DNA from: Bradyrhizobium canariense
Lineage (GTDB): Bacteria > Pseudomonadota > Alphaproteobacteria > Rhizobiales > Xanthobacteraceae
Reading direction: 5' to 3'
NCBI RefSeq assembly: GCF_900105125.1
Contig: NZ_LT629750.1
Location: forward strand, 5,359,001-5,423,000
Length of the DNA: 64,000 nt
Shown: one piece after another, positions 29,578-39,199 of the stretch
How the letters are laid out: each line of letters opens with the position of its first letter
How positions within the stretch are numbered: position 1 is the first letter of the stretch
Position numbers and translations under genes: made by a program
Notes under the pieces: generated by a model
The model's input: only the letters and a program-made list of their open reading frames with translations
Told to the model about the DNA's origin: nothing
Database searches by the model: none

Positions 29578-30372
29578 CTACGGCGGCGGTGGTTTCACCA
29601 TCGGCTTGCGCTGCGCCAGGGCCGCCACGGTAGAAGTCCCGATCGGGCCCTGCTCGTCATAGAGATAGCACTCGCCGATCGCGACGCCGTCGGTGGCGTG
29701 GTGGTTCACCACCTCGAAGCCGATCCATTGTGTCACCGGCAGGCGATGCAAATACAGCGTGACGTCGCTGTTGATATAACCAAGGCCATGGTCGCCGGCG
29801 TTGGCAAAGGGGCTGGCGAAATCCGCTGCCACCGCGACCCGCACGAACGGCGTTAGCGGCGCGCCCTCGACGAGGCCGCGCACCTCGCTCATCCATAGCC
29901 GCCGCGGACCAACGGTCCCCATTGCGCCAACGATCGGGCGCGTGGTCCATTTGCCGTTCATGCCAAGCCGCGGATCGGTTGGGGCGGCAATGTCCGCGGG
30001 CGCAGGCACATCCCAGTTCGGCGGAGACCAGACCACACCTTCGGCATTTTGCGTCTTGCGCAATAATTGGCTGGAGGCGCGCGCCATGCTGACGCCGCCG
30101 CTGAAAAATTCCGCTTCGACCACACGAATGCGCAGGCCGTTGCGGACGATCTTTGTCTTGACCTCGATTGGTGCGAATCCAGGCAGGCGAAACATGTCCA
30201 CCGTCAGCCGCGCCGGTACGAAATCGTCGGCGCCGTGGCGTTGTTCGATCACGAAAGCGAGGAGCCCGATGATAACACGCCCGTGCAGCGATTTGGGGTC
30301 CCACGGGCCGTTCGCGACAGTGGTGGGAATGAAAGCGTCACCGTCTCGGGTGAAGAAAGGCTGGTTTGTCAT
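29578..30372 (-). CDS. Thioesterase family protein (TesB/4HBT-like)
   Basis: A 264-residue double hot-dog-fold protein of the acyl-CoA thioesterase-like superfamily. The first half contains GPWDPKSLHGRVIIGLLAFVIEQ and the second GHGLGYINSDVTLYLHRLP-like strands with WIGFEVVNHHATDGVAIGECYLYDEQG near the end, typical of TesB-like proteins. It probably hydrolyses acyl-CoA thioesters; chain-length preference is unknown. The protein ends in a Pro-rich tail. Confidence 0.82.
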   Translation of the reverse strand: MTNQPFFTRDGDAFIPTTVANGPWDPKSLHGRVIIGLLAFVIEQRHGADDFVPARLTVDMFRLPGFAPIEVKTKIVRNGLRIRVVEAEFFSGGVSMARASSQLLRKTQNAEGVVWSPPNWDVPAPADIAAPTDPRLGMNGKWTTRPIVGAMGTVGPRRLWMSEVRGLVEGAPLTPFVRVAVAADFASPFANAGDHGLGYINSDVTLYLHRLPVTQWIGFEVVNHHATDGVAIGECYLYDEQGPIGTSTVAALAQRKPMVKPPPP

Positions 30373-30436
30373 GGCCCGCGACCATGGCGGATTCGGCGCG
30401 GTGAAATCAAGGGCAGACGCTTATGCAAGCCGGCTG

Positions 30437-30535
30437 TCATCATCCGCGGATACGGATGATCCAGTACGCCGTGACATCGACGTATCATTGTTCGCGCCCC
30501 GGAATACTGGATGCCCCGCCTGCGCGGGGCACGAC
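30437..30535. repeat. Two-hairpin dispersed repeat, copy C
   Basis: Third member of the family with copies at 26167-26258 and 28901-28999, all in the same orientation. The left hairpin is catccg/cggatg, followed by ccagtacgccgtgac; the right hairpin is atgccccgc/gcggggca. It lies between the thioesterase and queG genes. Confidence 0.8.
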
Positions 30536-30544
30536 GACCGAGTG

Positions 30545-31729
30545 TTACGCGAGCCGCCATTCCTCTTGCACGCTTTCGTCCGTCTCTACGCCGATCGCAT
30601 CCGATGCAAGCGCAGCAAACGCCTCCGGCTCCATCAATTGCGACAGCGCCCAGACCGCGGCGCCCCGGACCAGCGGGTTGTCGTCATCAAGCAGGCGCTT
30701 CGCCTCGACGGCCAAAGCGCTGTCATGGGCATTGCCGATTGCGATCAGCACGTTGCGGATAAATCGATTGCGGCCAATGCGTTTGACGGGCGATTTCGCA
30801 AACAGTGCACGAAACGCGGCGTCGTCGAGACGAACGAGTTCGGCCAGCGATGGCGCGCGCAATTCGTCGCGCGCGGTGAGTTTTGCCTCGCGTCCCGCTT
30901 GCGCGAACTTGTTCCACGGGCACGCGGCGAGGCAGTCGTCGCACCCGTAAATACGGTTGCCGATGGCTTTGCGGAATTCGTGCGGAATCGGTCCCTTGCT
31001 CTCGATCGTCAGATAGGAAATGCAGCGCCGTGCATCGAGTCTGTAGGGTGCGGGAAACGCCGCGGTCGGGCAGATGTCGAGGCAGGCCTGGCATGAGCCG
31101 CAATGATCGACGGCGGCGTCGTCACGCGGCAGCGCCGCGGCGGTGAAGATCGTGCCGAGAAACAGCCATGAGCCGAATTCACGTGAGACAAGATTGGTGT
31201 GCTTGCCTTGCCAGCCCAGCCCCGCGGCGTGCGCCAACGGCTTTTCCATCACGGCCGCGGTATCGACGAATACTTTTACTTCGGCGCCTGATGCCGCGAC
31301 CAGCCAGCGCGCCAATGTCTTCAGCCGTTTCTTGATCACGTCATGATAGTCGTCGCCCTGCGCATAAACCGAGATCGCGCCGCGCGCGCGCTGCTGCAGG
31401 ATCGCGAGCGGGTTTTCGTCAGGTCCGTAATTGACGCCGAGCATGATCACCGAGCGCACGCCGGGCCACAGCACGCGCGGATCGGTGCGGCGTTCCGGCT
31501 GCGCGGCGAGCCAGTCCATATCGCCATGCGCGCCGGCGTCGAGAAAGGCATGAAAGTGCCGCGCCGCATCCGCAATCGCATCCGGATCGGTTACGCCGAC
31601 GCAGTCGAAACCAAGCGCGCGGGCTTCGCTGGCGAGCGCAGCCTTTAGATCGGCAGGCGAAAGCTTGACGTTTGCGTTCAGAAATCGAGATCCACGTAGG
31701 TGCGCGACGCCGGCACCCCCGCCAGCCAT
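30545..31729 (-). CDS. queG: Epoxyqueuosine reductase QueG
   Basis: Cobalamin and Fe-S-dependent enzyme of the last queuosine step, reducing epoxyqueuosine to queuosine in tRNA. Two 4Fe-4S motifs are clear: [16 protein letters not shown] and [18 protein letters not shown]-like C-terminal part ([20 protein letters not shown]) follows. The start is uncertain. The first canonical ATG (31729) overlaps the GST gene by 52 nt and gives 394 residues. A CTG at 31681, overlapping the GST stop as CTGA, would give the more family-like [17 protein letters not shown]-terminus and 378 residues. Confidence 0.92.
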   Translation of the reverse strand: MAGGGAGVAHLRGSRFLNANVKLSPADLKAALASEARALGFDCVGVTDPDAIADAARHFHAFLDAGAHGDMDWLAAQPERRTDPRVLWPGVRSVIMLGVNYGPDENPLAILQQRARGAISVYAQGDDYHDVIKKRLKTLARWLVAASGAEVKVFVDTAAVMEKPLAHAAGLGWQGKHTNLVSREFGSWLFLGTIFTAAALPRDDAAVDHCGSCQACLDICPTAAFPAPYRLDARRCISYLTIESKGPIPHEFRKAIGNRIYGCDDCLAACPWNKFAQAGREAKLTARDELRAPSLAELVRLDDAAFRALFAKSPVKRIGRNRFIRNVLIAIGNAHDSALAVEAKRLLDDDNPLVRGAAVWALSQLMEPEAFAALASDAIGVETDESVQEEWRLA

Positions 31730-32370
31730 TCGCTCAGCAGCGGTCGGAACGACGGGCGGGATTTCACCCGCGCGTACCAGGCTTTTGCCGCTTCGTCCTC
31801 GATCCATGGCACGTCGCCTAGATAATCGATCGCCGAAAGATGCGCCGCGGCGGCGAGGTCCGCATAGGTCAACTGGTCGCCGGCGAGATAATTCCGCGTT
31901 TGCGCCAGCCAGCCGATATAGGCCAGATGATAGCGCACATTTGCCTTGGCTGCGCGGATCACGTCCGTCGCCGGAGCGCCGCCGCCATTTTCCTCGCTCA
32001 TGAAGCGCTTGTAGATGCGCTCGGTGACCAGCGGATTGGAGGCTTCCTCGAAAAACTTCTCGTTGAACCACGCCATCAGCCGGCGCACCTCGACGCGTTC
32101 GGCCACTGTCGTCGGCATCAGCCGGCGGCCATTCATCTCGGTGCCATGGGTCTCATCGAGATATTCGGCGATGATGCCGGCGCCGGGAATCGCGGGCATT
32201 CCTTCCGTCGTCAACAGCGGCGTGGTTCCCGCGGGATTGAGCGTGAGAAACCCCTCCCGACGCTCCCAGACCCGCTCCTCCACCAGCTTCAGATCAAGCC
32301 CGTACTCGCCCAGCGCCAGGCGGACGAAGCGCGAATGCGGACAGAACGGATGATGAAACAGCGTGAACAT
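31678..32370 (-). CDS. Glutathione S-transferase family protein
   Basis: A 230-residue GST. The thioredoxin-like N-terminal domain has a CPxS-type active site ([18 protein letters not shown]) and the glutathione-binding [13 protein letters not shown]...IAEYLDE pattern. The helical C-terminal domain carries [19 protein letters not shown]. The catalytic Cys suggests thiol-transfer or reductive chemistry rather than classical conjugation. It overlaps queG and is probably co-transcribed with it. Confidence 0.92.
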   Translation of the reverse strand: MFTLFHHPFCPHSRFVRLALGEYGLDLKLVEERVWERREGFLTLNPAGTTPLLTTEGMPAIPGAGIIAEYLDETHGTEMNGRRLMPTTVAERVEVRRLMAWFNEKFFEEASNPLVTERIYKRFMSEENGGGAPATDVIRAAKANVRYHLAYIGWLAQTRNYLAGDQLTYADLAAAAHLSAIDYLGDVPWIEDEAAKAWYARVKSRPSFRPLLSEWLAGVPASRTYVDLDF

Positions 32371-32658
32371 GAAGCCCTTGATAATTTTACGGTGCTTAAG
32401 AAATTCTCAACCGTGAAGGCAGTGCGGACCGCCCGAGAAGCGCGCCAACCTACCTAAGCCTTGGTACGAGGCAACCGGTCTTTTTGCATTTTGCGATTGC
32501 GGCTGCGCGACGAATAAGCGAGAAGAACCCGGCTTTTTTGACGCATTTCGAACATAACGGCTGATGTTACCGATTTGAAGTTCCTGCATCGTTACAGCTA
32601 GTCGTGTCAGGGACGCCAAAACGAGCAACGGCACGACCTTCCGGAACGGGGCGCTGGC

Positions 32659-33465
32659 ATGATGTCTGACACATTGAGAGCGGTGATTCTCGGCATTATT
32701 GAGGGCGTCACGGAATTTCTGCCGGTTTCCTCGACCGGCCATCTGCTGCTGGCGGAACGATTCTTCAATCTCGGCGAGGGCAGTTTCTGGAATAGCTTCA
32801 CCGTGCTGATTCAGCTCGGCGCAATTCTCGCGATTCTCGCGCTTTATTTTGTCAAATTGTGGAACGTCGCGCTCGGCATGTTCACCAATTCCGATGACAG
32901 GCGCTTCGTCATCGGGGTTCTTGTGGCGTTTTTGCCCGCCGCCGTGATCGGCGCCGCCCTCGGCGGCTTCATCAAGAGCTATCTGTTCAACCCGTGGGTC
33001 GTGTGCTTCTCGCTGATCGTCGGCGGCGCAGTTCTGCTGTGGGTCGATCAGCTCGATCACGATCCGCATGAACACGACGCGACCAAATTTCCGCTGCCGA
33101 TGTATCTGACGATCGGATTCGCACAGTGTCTTGCGATGATCCCCGGGGTGTCGCGCTCCGGCGCAAGTATCGTGGCGGCGATGCTGTTAGGGGCCGACAA
33201 GCGCGCGGCGGCGGAGTTTTCATTCTTTCTGGCGATCCCGACCATGGTCGGTGCATTCGCCTATGATTTTTACAAGAACCGCGCCGACATGAACACCGAG
33301 CATTTGGGCATCGTCGCGATCGGATTCGTGGTCTCGTTCATTACCGCGCTCATCGTCGTGAAGACGTTTTTGAACTATGTCACGCGCAACGGCTTCACGC
33401 TGTTTGCGTGGTGGCGCGTCGTTGTCGGCACGCTCGGCCTGATCGCGCTGGCGATGGGAAAGTAA
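32659..33465 (+). CDS. uppP: Undecaprenyl-diphosphatase
   Basis: Membrane phosphatase that recycles the lipid carrier for peptidoglycan and O-antigen synthesis (also called BacA). Two diagnostic motifs are present: GIIEGVTEFLPVSSTGHLLL near the N-terminus and PGVSRSGASIVAAMLLG in the second half. Length is 268 residues with about eight membrane helices. Adjacent ATGs at 32659 and 32662 could both start it. The 288-nt divergent gap before it holds no other gene that I can see. Confidence 0.97.
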   Translation: MMSDTLRAVILGIIEGVTEFLPVSSTGHLLLAERFFNLGEGSFWNSFTVLIQLGAILAILALYFVKLWNVALGMFTNSDDRRFVIGVLVAFLPAAVIGAALGGFIKSYLFNPWVVCFSLIVGGAVLLWVDQLDHDPHEHDATKFPLPMYLTIGFAQCLAMIPGVSRSGASIVAAMLLGADKRAAAEFSFFLAIPTMVGAFAYDFYKNRADMNTEHLGIVAIGFVVSFITALIVVKTFLNYVTRNGFTLFAWWRVVVGTLGLIALAMGK

Positions 33466-33494
33466 ATTTCTCGCTGGGACGAGGGGCGGAGGCG

Positions 33495-34463
33495 TTAAGC
33501 GCTCTTCTTCTGGAATTGCCCGGCGGCGCGGAAGCGCCAGAGATATTGTGGCGCGATCGCTTCCAGCGAATCCGGCGTGATGCCGAGCCCTTCAAGCGTT
33601 AGTCCGGCGGCTTTCGCGGCGTCCGACACCACATTGTCCGATCGCAGCAGTATCACCTGATCCGGCGTCAGTTTCAGCGCGCCGGGCGCGAATTGCAGGA
33701 ACATCGCCTGGAGTTTCGCGAGCTCGAACGGCAGCGACACCAGCATCCGGTGGCGCTCCGCAGTCGCGAGGATGATCTCCATGATCTCGCGCATCGTCAG
33801 CACTTCCGGGCCGCCGAGCTCGTAGGTCGCGCCAGCCTTGGTCTTGCCGTCGACGGCATCGGCGATCGCGGTCGCGACATCGCCGACATAGACGGGCTGC
33901 AGCCGGGTGACGCCGCCGCCGATCAGCGGCAGTGCCGGCGACATCCTGGCAAGCGCCGCGAAACGGTTGGTGAACTGGTCCTCGGGCCCGAACACGACGG
34001 AAGGCCGCATGATTGTGGCCGAGGGTAGCGCCGACAGCACCGCCTTTTCACCGGCCGCCTTGGCGCTGGCGTAGCGCGACGGGGAGTTCTCGTCGGCGCC
34101 GATGGCCGAGACATGTACCATCCGGGCGCCGACCGCGCCGGCGGCCTTGGCTACCGTTTCCGCGCCCTGGCCCTGCACCGCGTCGAATGTCTGGGCGCCG
34201 CCTTCGGCCAGGATGCCGACCAGATTAATGGCGACGTGGGAATCACGCATCGCGGCTTCGATCGAGGCGGGGTAGCGCACATTGGCCTGGACGGCGTGGA
34301 TCTGCCCGACCTTGCCCATCGGCTGCAGATGCCCGGCCAGTTCCGGCCGCCGCACCGCGACCCGGATCCGGTAATCGCGCTTGCAGAGCGCGCGGACCAC
34401 GTGTCGTCCCAGAAAGCCCGATCCTCCGAAAACCGTGACCAATGTGTCCATATTCGATGCCAT
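33495..34463 (-). CDS. Complex I NDUFA9 subunit family NAD(P)-binding protein
   Basis: A 322-residue atypical short-chain dehydrogenase of the NDUFA9-like group. The Rossmann motif VTVFGGSGFLGRHVVRAL is at the N-terminus, with VNLVG-type strand INLVGILAEGG and the motif YASAKAAGEKAV. The mitochondrial homologue is an accessory NADH dehydrogenase subunit that binds NADPH. Bacterial versions may bind quinone-linked partners, but no nuo gene is nearby. I chose the ATG at 34463, which has AGGA about 10 nt upstream, over a TTG at 34472. Confidence 0.88.
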   Translation of the reverse strand: MASNMDTLVTVFGGSGFLGRHVVRALCKRDYRIRVAVRRPELAGHLQPMGKVGQIHAVQANVRYPASIEAAMRDSHVAINLVGILAEGGAQTFDAVQGQGAETVAKAAGAVGARMVHVSAIGADENSPSRYASAKAAGEKAVLSALPSATIMRPSVVFGPEDQFTNRFAALARMSPALPLIGGGVTRLQPVYVGDVATAIADAVDGKTKAGATYELGGPEVLTMREIMEIILATAERHRMLVSLPFELAKLQAMFLQFAPGALKLTPDQVILLRSDNVVSDAAKAAGLTLEGLGITPDSLEAIAPQYLWRFRAAGQFQKKSA

Positions 34464-34614
34464 GGGGGTCAATTCCTGCCGGTCAAATTCGAAAAATCGC
34501 GAGCGTCTTTAGCGGTTTCGCGATACGCCAACACGCCCGCGCTGTACAGCGTATTTGGACGGCGTTTCGCCAATTTGACAAGCGCGCGACCGATCCGTAG
34601 TAACCGCCTCCAAT

Positions 34615-34701
<87 letters not shown>

Positions 34702-34809
34702 TTTTATGCGGATTCGACGTGGTCGGGCCGGCGGATCAGCCGGCGCCGCCATGAAACGGTGAGGGACCGCCCCCGGTTCGGGCCGCCGTGGCGGGCTCGG
34801 ACGCCCGCC

Positions 34810-36090
34810 TCAGACAATCTCCTTGCCCGCCTGATTCGCGACCGACTTCTGCACAAAGTACATCGCAATCAGCGAGAGGATCGACGTCGTCACGACGATG
34901 TATCCCAGCCGATCGAAATGCCGGAGCGAACCATCGGCATTTTGCGCGATGATCGCCGCGGCCAGAACCGACCCGAGCCCGCCCGAAAGCTGCTGCAGGG
35001 AAGCGCTGACCGCGCTGAATGAGCCGCGCTGGCTGGCTACGGGTATCGCTGAAATCAGCGCCTGCGACGGGATCATGCGGGAAAAGATCCCGACGAACAT
35101 CAGCACATTGACGACGATCGCGGTCGTCAAGGTGACCTGACCGAGATGCGTGTAGATCAGCACCATGACGACGGAAACCGCACTGCCGAACACGAAGGTG
35201 GGGAACTTGCCGAAAGCGTCGCTCGCCCGGCCAACGAGGGGTCCTGTAAAAATGCTGAAGAAGCCGGAGACGAGATAGATCGTCGGGAGATGCACGATAT
35301 CGATACCGAGATTGTGCACAGTGAAGGCGCTCCCGAACGGCATCAACATGAATCCGCCAGTCGCCAGTAACGTGGTCACCATAAACGCCAGCGTATAGCG
35401 CGGCTGTCCTATGGTCGCGATCAGGTGCGCAAAGGCGTTCTTGTCCTGCTTGAGCCGCAGATGACCGTTCACCGGCTGCATCAAAATCAGGACGGCGGCC
35501 ATCGCTGCGATCGCCAACCCGACGATCGCGCCGAACGAGACGTGCCAGCTCCAATGATTGGAGAGAAAAAGCCCGACCGGAATACCGAGCACCTGGCTTG
35601 CCGCGAAGGCTGTCTGGACAAAGCCCATCACGCGACCTCGCAGGTGTAACGGGAAAAGGTCGGTGACAATCGCGAGCACGATCGAGCCGATCACGCCGCC
35701 GAACAAACCGGTGACGATTCGGCCGACCAGAAGCACATGATAATTCTGCGCAAGCGCGCAGAGAGCCGTTCCGAGGGTGAAGCCGACATAGAAGAATAAT
35801 AGAAGGCGCTTGCGATCGAATCGATCGGCAAAACCCGCTGCCAGGATGCCCGAAATCCCGGCGCTGAAGGCGTAGGCCGAAACCGCCACGCCGAACTGCG
35901 CGGCGGTAATATTCAGCGCCGGCATGATGATGGCGCCGAGCGGCGACATGATAATGAAATCGAGAATGACCGTGAACTGGACGAACGCCAGCAACGCAAC
36001 GAGGAGCGACTGGTAGCGTGAGAAGCCGCGTTCCTGTTCCTGCTGGTTGTCGATTGGTGCTGCCAGGGCTTGTTCGGTCATGACACTCAT
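34810..36090 (-). CDS. MFS transporter (DHA1-like, AraJ/sugar-efflux type)
   Basis: A 426-residue, 12-helix major facilitator. The first-helix sequence LLVALLAFVQFTVILDFIIMSPLGAIIMP and the loop motif GFADRFDRKRLL are typical, as is PLHLRGRVMGFVQTAFA for the drug-efflux subfamily. Substrate is unknown. It lies downstream of a tetR gene on the same strand with a 215-nt gap, so regulation by that repressor is plausible but not shown. The start has only a weak ribosome-binding site; a second ATG lies three codons in. Confidence 0.88.
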   Translation of the reverse strand: MSVMTEQALAAPIDNQQEQERGFSRYQSLLVALLAFVQFTVILDFIIMSPLGAIIMPALNITAAQFGVAVSAYAFSAGISGILAAGFADRFDRKRLLLFFYVGFTLGTALCALAQNYHVLLVGRIVTGLFGGVIGSIVLAIVTDLFPLHLRGRVMGFVQTAFAASQVLGIPVGLFLSNHWSWHVSFGAIVGLAIAAMAAVLILMQPVNGHLRLKQDKNAFAHLIATIGQPRYTLAFMVTTLLATGGFMLMPFGSAFTVHNLGIDIVHLPTIYLVSGFFSIFTGPLVGRASDAFGKFPTFVFGSAVSVVMVLIYTHLGQVTLTTAIVVNVLMFVGIFSRMIPSQALISAIPVASQRGSFSAVSASLQQLSGGLGSVLAAAIIAQNADGSLRHFDRLGYIVVTTSILSLIAMYFVQKSVANQAGKEIV

Positions 36091-36305
36091 TCAAAAAAGA
36101 GAGAACGGACGGTCTTGCAGCGGCGCTTGCCGCACGTGCCGCAAAAGATGGGGTGGGTCTAGCGCGATTTCACGACCCCGGCGCAAAACAGAATTTTGTG
36201 CGGGGGACGTTCAAGAACGAAAAGCTGGCGAGAGGTTGTCGGATCCAAAGCGAAGTCTCGAAATATGGCTGCGTCGGGTTTCCGAACCGGTGGGATCTTT
36301 ATTTT

Positions 36306-36881
36306 TTATTTCGATGGCGTAACGAGCAGTTTCAGCGCCTGCTCGGCGCGATGCATCGGCTCCAGGCTGCGATAGGTTCGTGCCAGCAACAACGCGCCCT
36401 CGAGCTGGCTGAGTACGGTGGTTGCGATTGTTTCCGATTTATCGGAAGCCATGCCGAAACGTTCCAGTCCGCGTCTGATTTCGTTTTCCCATTTCTGAAA
36501 GGCGTTACGGGTGGCTGCGCCGAGCACATCCGACTGTGCCGCGGTTTCAAGCGCCGTGGTTGCGATCGGGCACCCCTCTTTGTAGCCGGATTTCTCCAGA
36601 TCGGATGCCATGCCACGCGCCACGCGCGTGAGAAACATTTCTGCGGTCTGGGACGTTTCGGCCGCGTGCGCGATGGCCTCGCGCACGGCTTCGCCGGCGA
36701 GCGTCAGCGCAGCTTCGCCGATTTCTTCCTTGCCGCCGGGAAAGTGGAAATAGAGCGAACCTCGGGGCGATCCGCCGGCCGCCAAGACGTCGTGGAGGGC
36801 TGTGCCATGATAGCCCTGCTGGCGAAATAACCGGGCTGCGGCGGCGATCGTTTTCCCTTTGGAATCAGATGGTTTTGCCAT
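36306..36881 (-). CDS. TetR/AcrR family transcriptional regulator
   Basis: A 191-residue repressor. The N-terminal HTH is TIAAAARLFRQQGYHGTALHDVLAAGGSPRGSLYFHFPGGKEE, very close to the YxaF/LmrA subgroup. The C-terminal ligand domain contains SGYKEGCPIATTALE. I chose the ATG at 36881 because the protein then begins MAKPSDSKGK. A 20-bp palindrome in the 105-nt divergent region is the likely operator, so it probably represses itself and the ester cyclase-like gene. Confidence 0.92.
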   Translation of the reverse strand: MAKPSDSKGKTIAAAARLFRQQGYHGTALHDVLAAGGSPRGSLYFHFPGGKEEIGEAALTLAGEAVREAIAHAAETSQTAEMFLTRVARGMASDLEKSGYKEGCPIATTALETAAQSDVLGAATRNAFQKWENEIRRGLERFGMASDKSETIATTVLSQLEGALLLARTYRSLEPMHRAEQALKLLVTPSK

Positions 36882-36924
36882 GCGTGAAAATATCAATTGC
36901 CAATCAGTATGTCGACCTTCATAA

Positions 36925-36944
36925 TATGTATGTTAACCTACATA
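36925..36944. promoter_or_regulatory. Candidate TetR operator palindrome
   Basis: tatgtatgttaacctacata pairs with itself at 9 of 10 positions. It lies between the divergent tetR and ester cyclase-like genes, where a self-regulating TetR protein would be expected to bind. Confidence 0.6.
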
Positions 36945-36986
36945 GTAGCCTTTCGACCCATAGCTTCGCCCTTGCAAAGGACCGCC

Positions 36987-37418
36987 ATGACCCAACTTAG
37001 TGAAGAACAAGCCCGCGCCGCGATTGCGCCTTGGTACAGCCTGTTCAACATCGCCACCCGGGGCGACGTGAAAGCCATTCAGGAACAGATCCTCGCCGAA
37101 GATTATGAATCCTGCGCCGGCTATTTGCCGGGGGAATGCTGGGGCCGCGACACCTCGATCAAGGTGGTCTCGAACTTCGCCAACACGATTCCGGACATGA
37201 AGTTCGACATCAAGGAAATGCTGGTGGCAGGCGATCGCGTCATCGTACGGGGCGAGGTGACCGGCACGCCCGCTGGCGAATTATTCGGCGTGCCGCATGG
37301 CGGCAAGAGCTTCCGTATCATGGCCGTCGATATCCAGACCATCAGGGACGGCAAGATCGTAAAAACCTTCCATATGGAAAACTGGCTCAGCGCTATTGGG
37401 CAGCTGCGCGCCAAATAG
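36987..37418 (+). CDS. Ester cyclase / SnoaL-like polyketide cyclase family protein
   Basis: A 143-residue SnoaL-fold protein: helix IAPWYSLFNIATRGDVKAIQEQILAEDY, the central IKVVSNFANTIPDMKFDIKEML and terminal IQTIRDGKIVKTFHMENW pattern. The family is annotated as ester cyclase but most members have no proven reaction. AAAGGA precedes the ATG at 36987. It is divergent from tetR and shares its candidate operator. Confidence 0.82.
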   Translation: MTQLSEEQARAAIAPWYSLFNIATRGDVKAIQEQILAEDYESCAGYLPGECWGRDTSIKVVSNFANTIPDMKFDIKEMLVAGDRVIVRGEVTGTPAGELFGVPHGGKSFRIMAVDIQTIRDGKIVKTFHMENWLSAIGQLRAK

Positions 37419-37540
37419 GCGAAAAACCGCTGTTTGGGCCCTATTTTCCGGTCCGAGCGGCCCGCCTGCCGCTCGCCTCTTTAAGATTTGAGCGTTAGTG
37501 TCCTCAGTCGAATCGACCTGAGACACCGAGGCTTAATTTC

Positions 37541-38155
37541 ATGACTATCCGGCTACATCGCGGCGATCTGCCCGATCTGTCCCGCTATACCGATTCGGTG
37601 GCGATCGATACCGAAACCATGGGGCTGCATCCGCACCGCGACCGGCTTTGCGTGGTGCAGATGTCAAATGGCGACGGCAGCGCCGACGTGGTGCAGATCC
37701 CGAAGGGTCACACCGACGCACCGAACCTGAAGGCGTTGCTGGCCAATCCGAAGATCACCAAAATCTTTCACTTCGCCCGGTTCGATCTCGCCGCCCTCTA
37801 CAACGCGCTCGGGGTCATGCCGCAGCCGGTTTACTGCACCAAGATCGCCTCACGGCTCTGCCGCACCTACACCGATCGCCATGGCCTGAAGGATCTGGTG
37901 CGCGAGGTGCTCAACATCGATCTGTCGAAGCAGCAGCAATCCAGCGACTGGGGCGCGCAAAGTCTGAGCGAAGCACAACTGGCTTACGCGGCGTCCGACG
38001 TGCTGCATCTGCACGCCCTGCGCGAGCGGCTCGATGCCATGGTGGCGCGCGAGGGTCGGACGGAACTTGCGCGCGCCTGTTTCGAATTTCTGCCGACGCG
38101 GGCGAAACTCGATCTGCAAGGCTGGGATACCGAGGACATCTTCGCCCATTCGTAA
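37541..38155 (+). CDS. Ribonuclease D-like 3'-5' exonuclease
   Basis: A 204-residue DEDDy exonuclease domain without the HRDC domains of full RNase D. Exo I is AIDTETMG, Exo II is HFARFDLAAL and Exo III is YAASDVLHLHAL with the Tyr. It probably trims RNA 3' ends. Short forms like this are common in alphaproteobacteria. The 243-nt gap after it has a GC-rich hairpin (ccggctg/cagccgg) and a short tandem repeat near 38314-38346 but no gene. Confidence 0.9.
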   Translation: MTIRLHRGDLPDLSRYTDSVAIDTETMGLHPHRDRLCVVQMSNGDGSADVVQIPKGHTDAPNLKALLANPKITKIFHFARFDLAALYNALGVMPQPVYCTKIASRLCRTYTDRHGLKDLVREVLNIDLSKQQQSSDWGAQSLSEAQLAYAASDVLHLHALRERLDAMVAREGRTELARACFEFLPTRAKLDLQGWDTEDIFAHS

Positions 38156-38398
38156 GCGCCGGAATCGCGCCTCGTATAGGTCTCCGCCCCGTTTCGGACA
38201 CACTCATGGGACGAGGTCCCCGGCTGCATCAGCCGGCGATCCGGGGTAGGATGGGAAAAGCGCGATCAGCAAAAGCCGGCACGCATTTTGTTGGACCAAC
38301 GTCTGGTTTGTCTTGGGATCGGGCTTAACTGGGATCGGGCTCAAACCTATTGACGGCGAGCCTGCCCTTTTTCGCCAGCGCATTCAGTTTGGCGGACC

Positions 38399-39199
38399 AT
38401 GGACGAACGGCGCCAGCGCTTTGGAGCAGCGGTGAATTCGGTTCAAAGCCCAGCCTATGACGATCCCGGATTGGAGGCGCGCTTCGCCGTCGCGGCGCGC
38501 CACAGCCGGATGGTGCGGGTGCTGCGCATCGCAGTCCCGGCGCTCGTGGTGCTGTCGCTGGCGTCGATCGTCGCGGTGTCGATCTTCAATCCGTTCCGGA
38601 TGCTGCTGCCTAAATTACCGCTCGACACCGGCAATCTCGTCGTCTCCGGAACCAAGATCACGATGGAATCCCCGCATCTGTCCGGCTACACGACCGATCG
38701 GCGGCCGTACGAAGTCTGGGCAAACACCGCCGTGCAGGACGTAACCGATCCTGACCATCTCGACCTCAGTATTCTTCGCGCCAAGCTCCTGATGGAAGAT
38801 CAGTCGACCCTGACGATGGATGCCAAAAAAGGCTTCATGAATACCAAGGATCAGCAGCTGGAATTGCATAAGGATATCTTTTTGCAAACCTCGACAGGCT
38901 ACGAAGCGCGTCTGAGCCAGGCGTTTGTCGACATGGGCAAGGGCACGGTCACATCGGATGAACATGTCGACGTCAAACTGACCAACGGAACGCTTACTTC
39001 CGACAGGCTCAGGATTACCGGAAGCGGCGAGGTGATAACATTCGAAGGCAATGTCGTGATGCATCTGGACAAGCTGCCTGACCCGGATCCGCCGACGCAG
39101 TCGGCCACCGCAGAGGCGGAGCCTGTAGCGCCGGAACCTGCGCCTGCTCATCCCGGCAAGTTGCGGTCTTCGTCCCACAAGAGCGCCAATCCGAAATGA
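38399..39199 (+). CDS. lptC: LPS export ABC transporter periplasmic protein LptC
   Basis: LptC is the single-pass membrane protein that hands LPS from LptBFG to LptA. It has one transmembrane segment (about residues 40-60, VPALVVLSLASIVAVSIF) and then a periplasmic beta-jellyroll domain (ISMESPHLSGYTTDRRPYEV-like start, ending near FEGNVVMHLDK). A Pro/Ala-rich tail of about 35 residues follows. It overlaps lptA by 4 nt (ATGA), so translation is coupled. Confidence 0.9.
   Translation: MDERRQRFGAAVNSVQSPAYDDPGLEARFAVAARHSRMVRVLRIAVPALVVLSLASIVAVSIFNPFRMLLPKLPLDTGNLVVSGTKITMESPHLSGYTTDRRPYEVWANTAVQDVTDPDHLDLSILRAKLLMEDQSTLTMDAKKGFMNTKDQQLELHKDIFLQTSTGYEARLSQAFVDMGKGTVTSDEHVDVKLTNGTLTSDRLRITGSGEVITFEGNVVMHLDKLPDPDPPTQSATAEAEPVAPEPAPAHPGKLRSSSHKSANPK

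Noticed and set aside
26160..30540. A CRISPR array suggested by repeated hairpins
   Set aside because: Copies are about 1.5-2.7 kb apart, with genes between them, and there are no short regular spacers or cas genes.
34736..36094. A 452-codon frame on the same strand as the MFS transporter
   Set aside because: It reads the MFS gene in another frame, is rich in Arg and His, and has no membrane helices; the 34810-36090 frame is clearly the transporter.
38314..38346. Short tandem tgggatcgggct repeat before lptC
   Set aside because: Only two copies of about 16 bp; too small to infer function.
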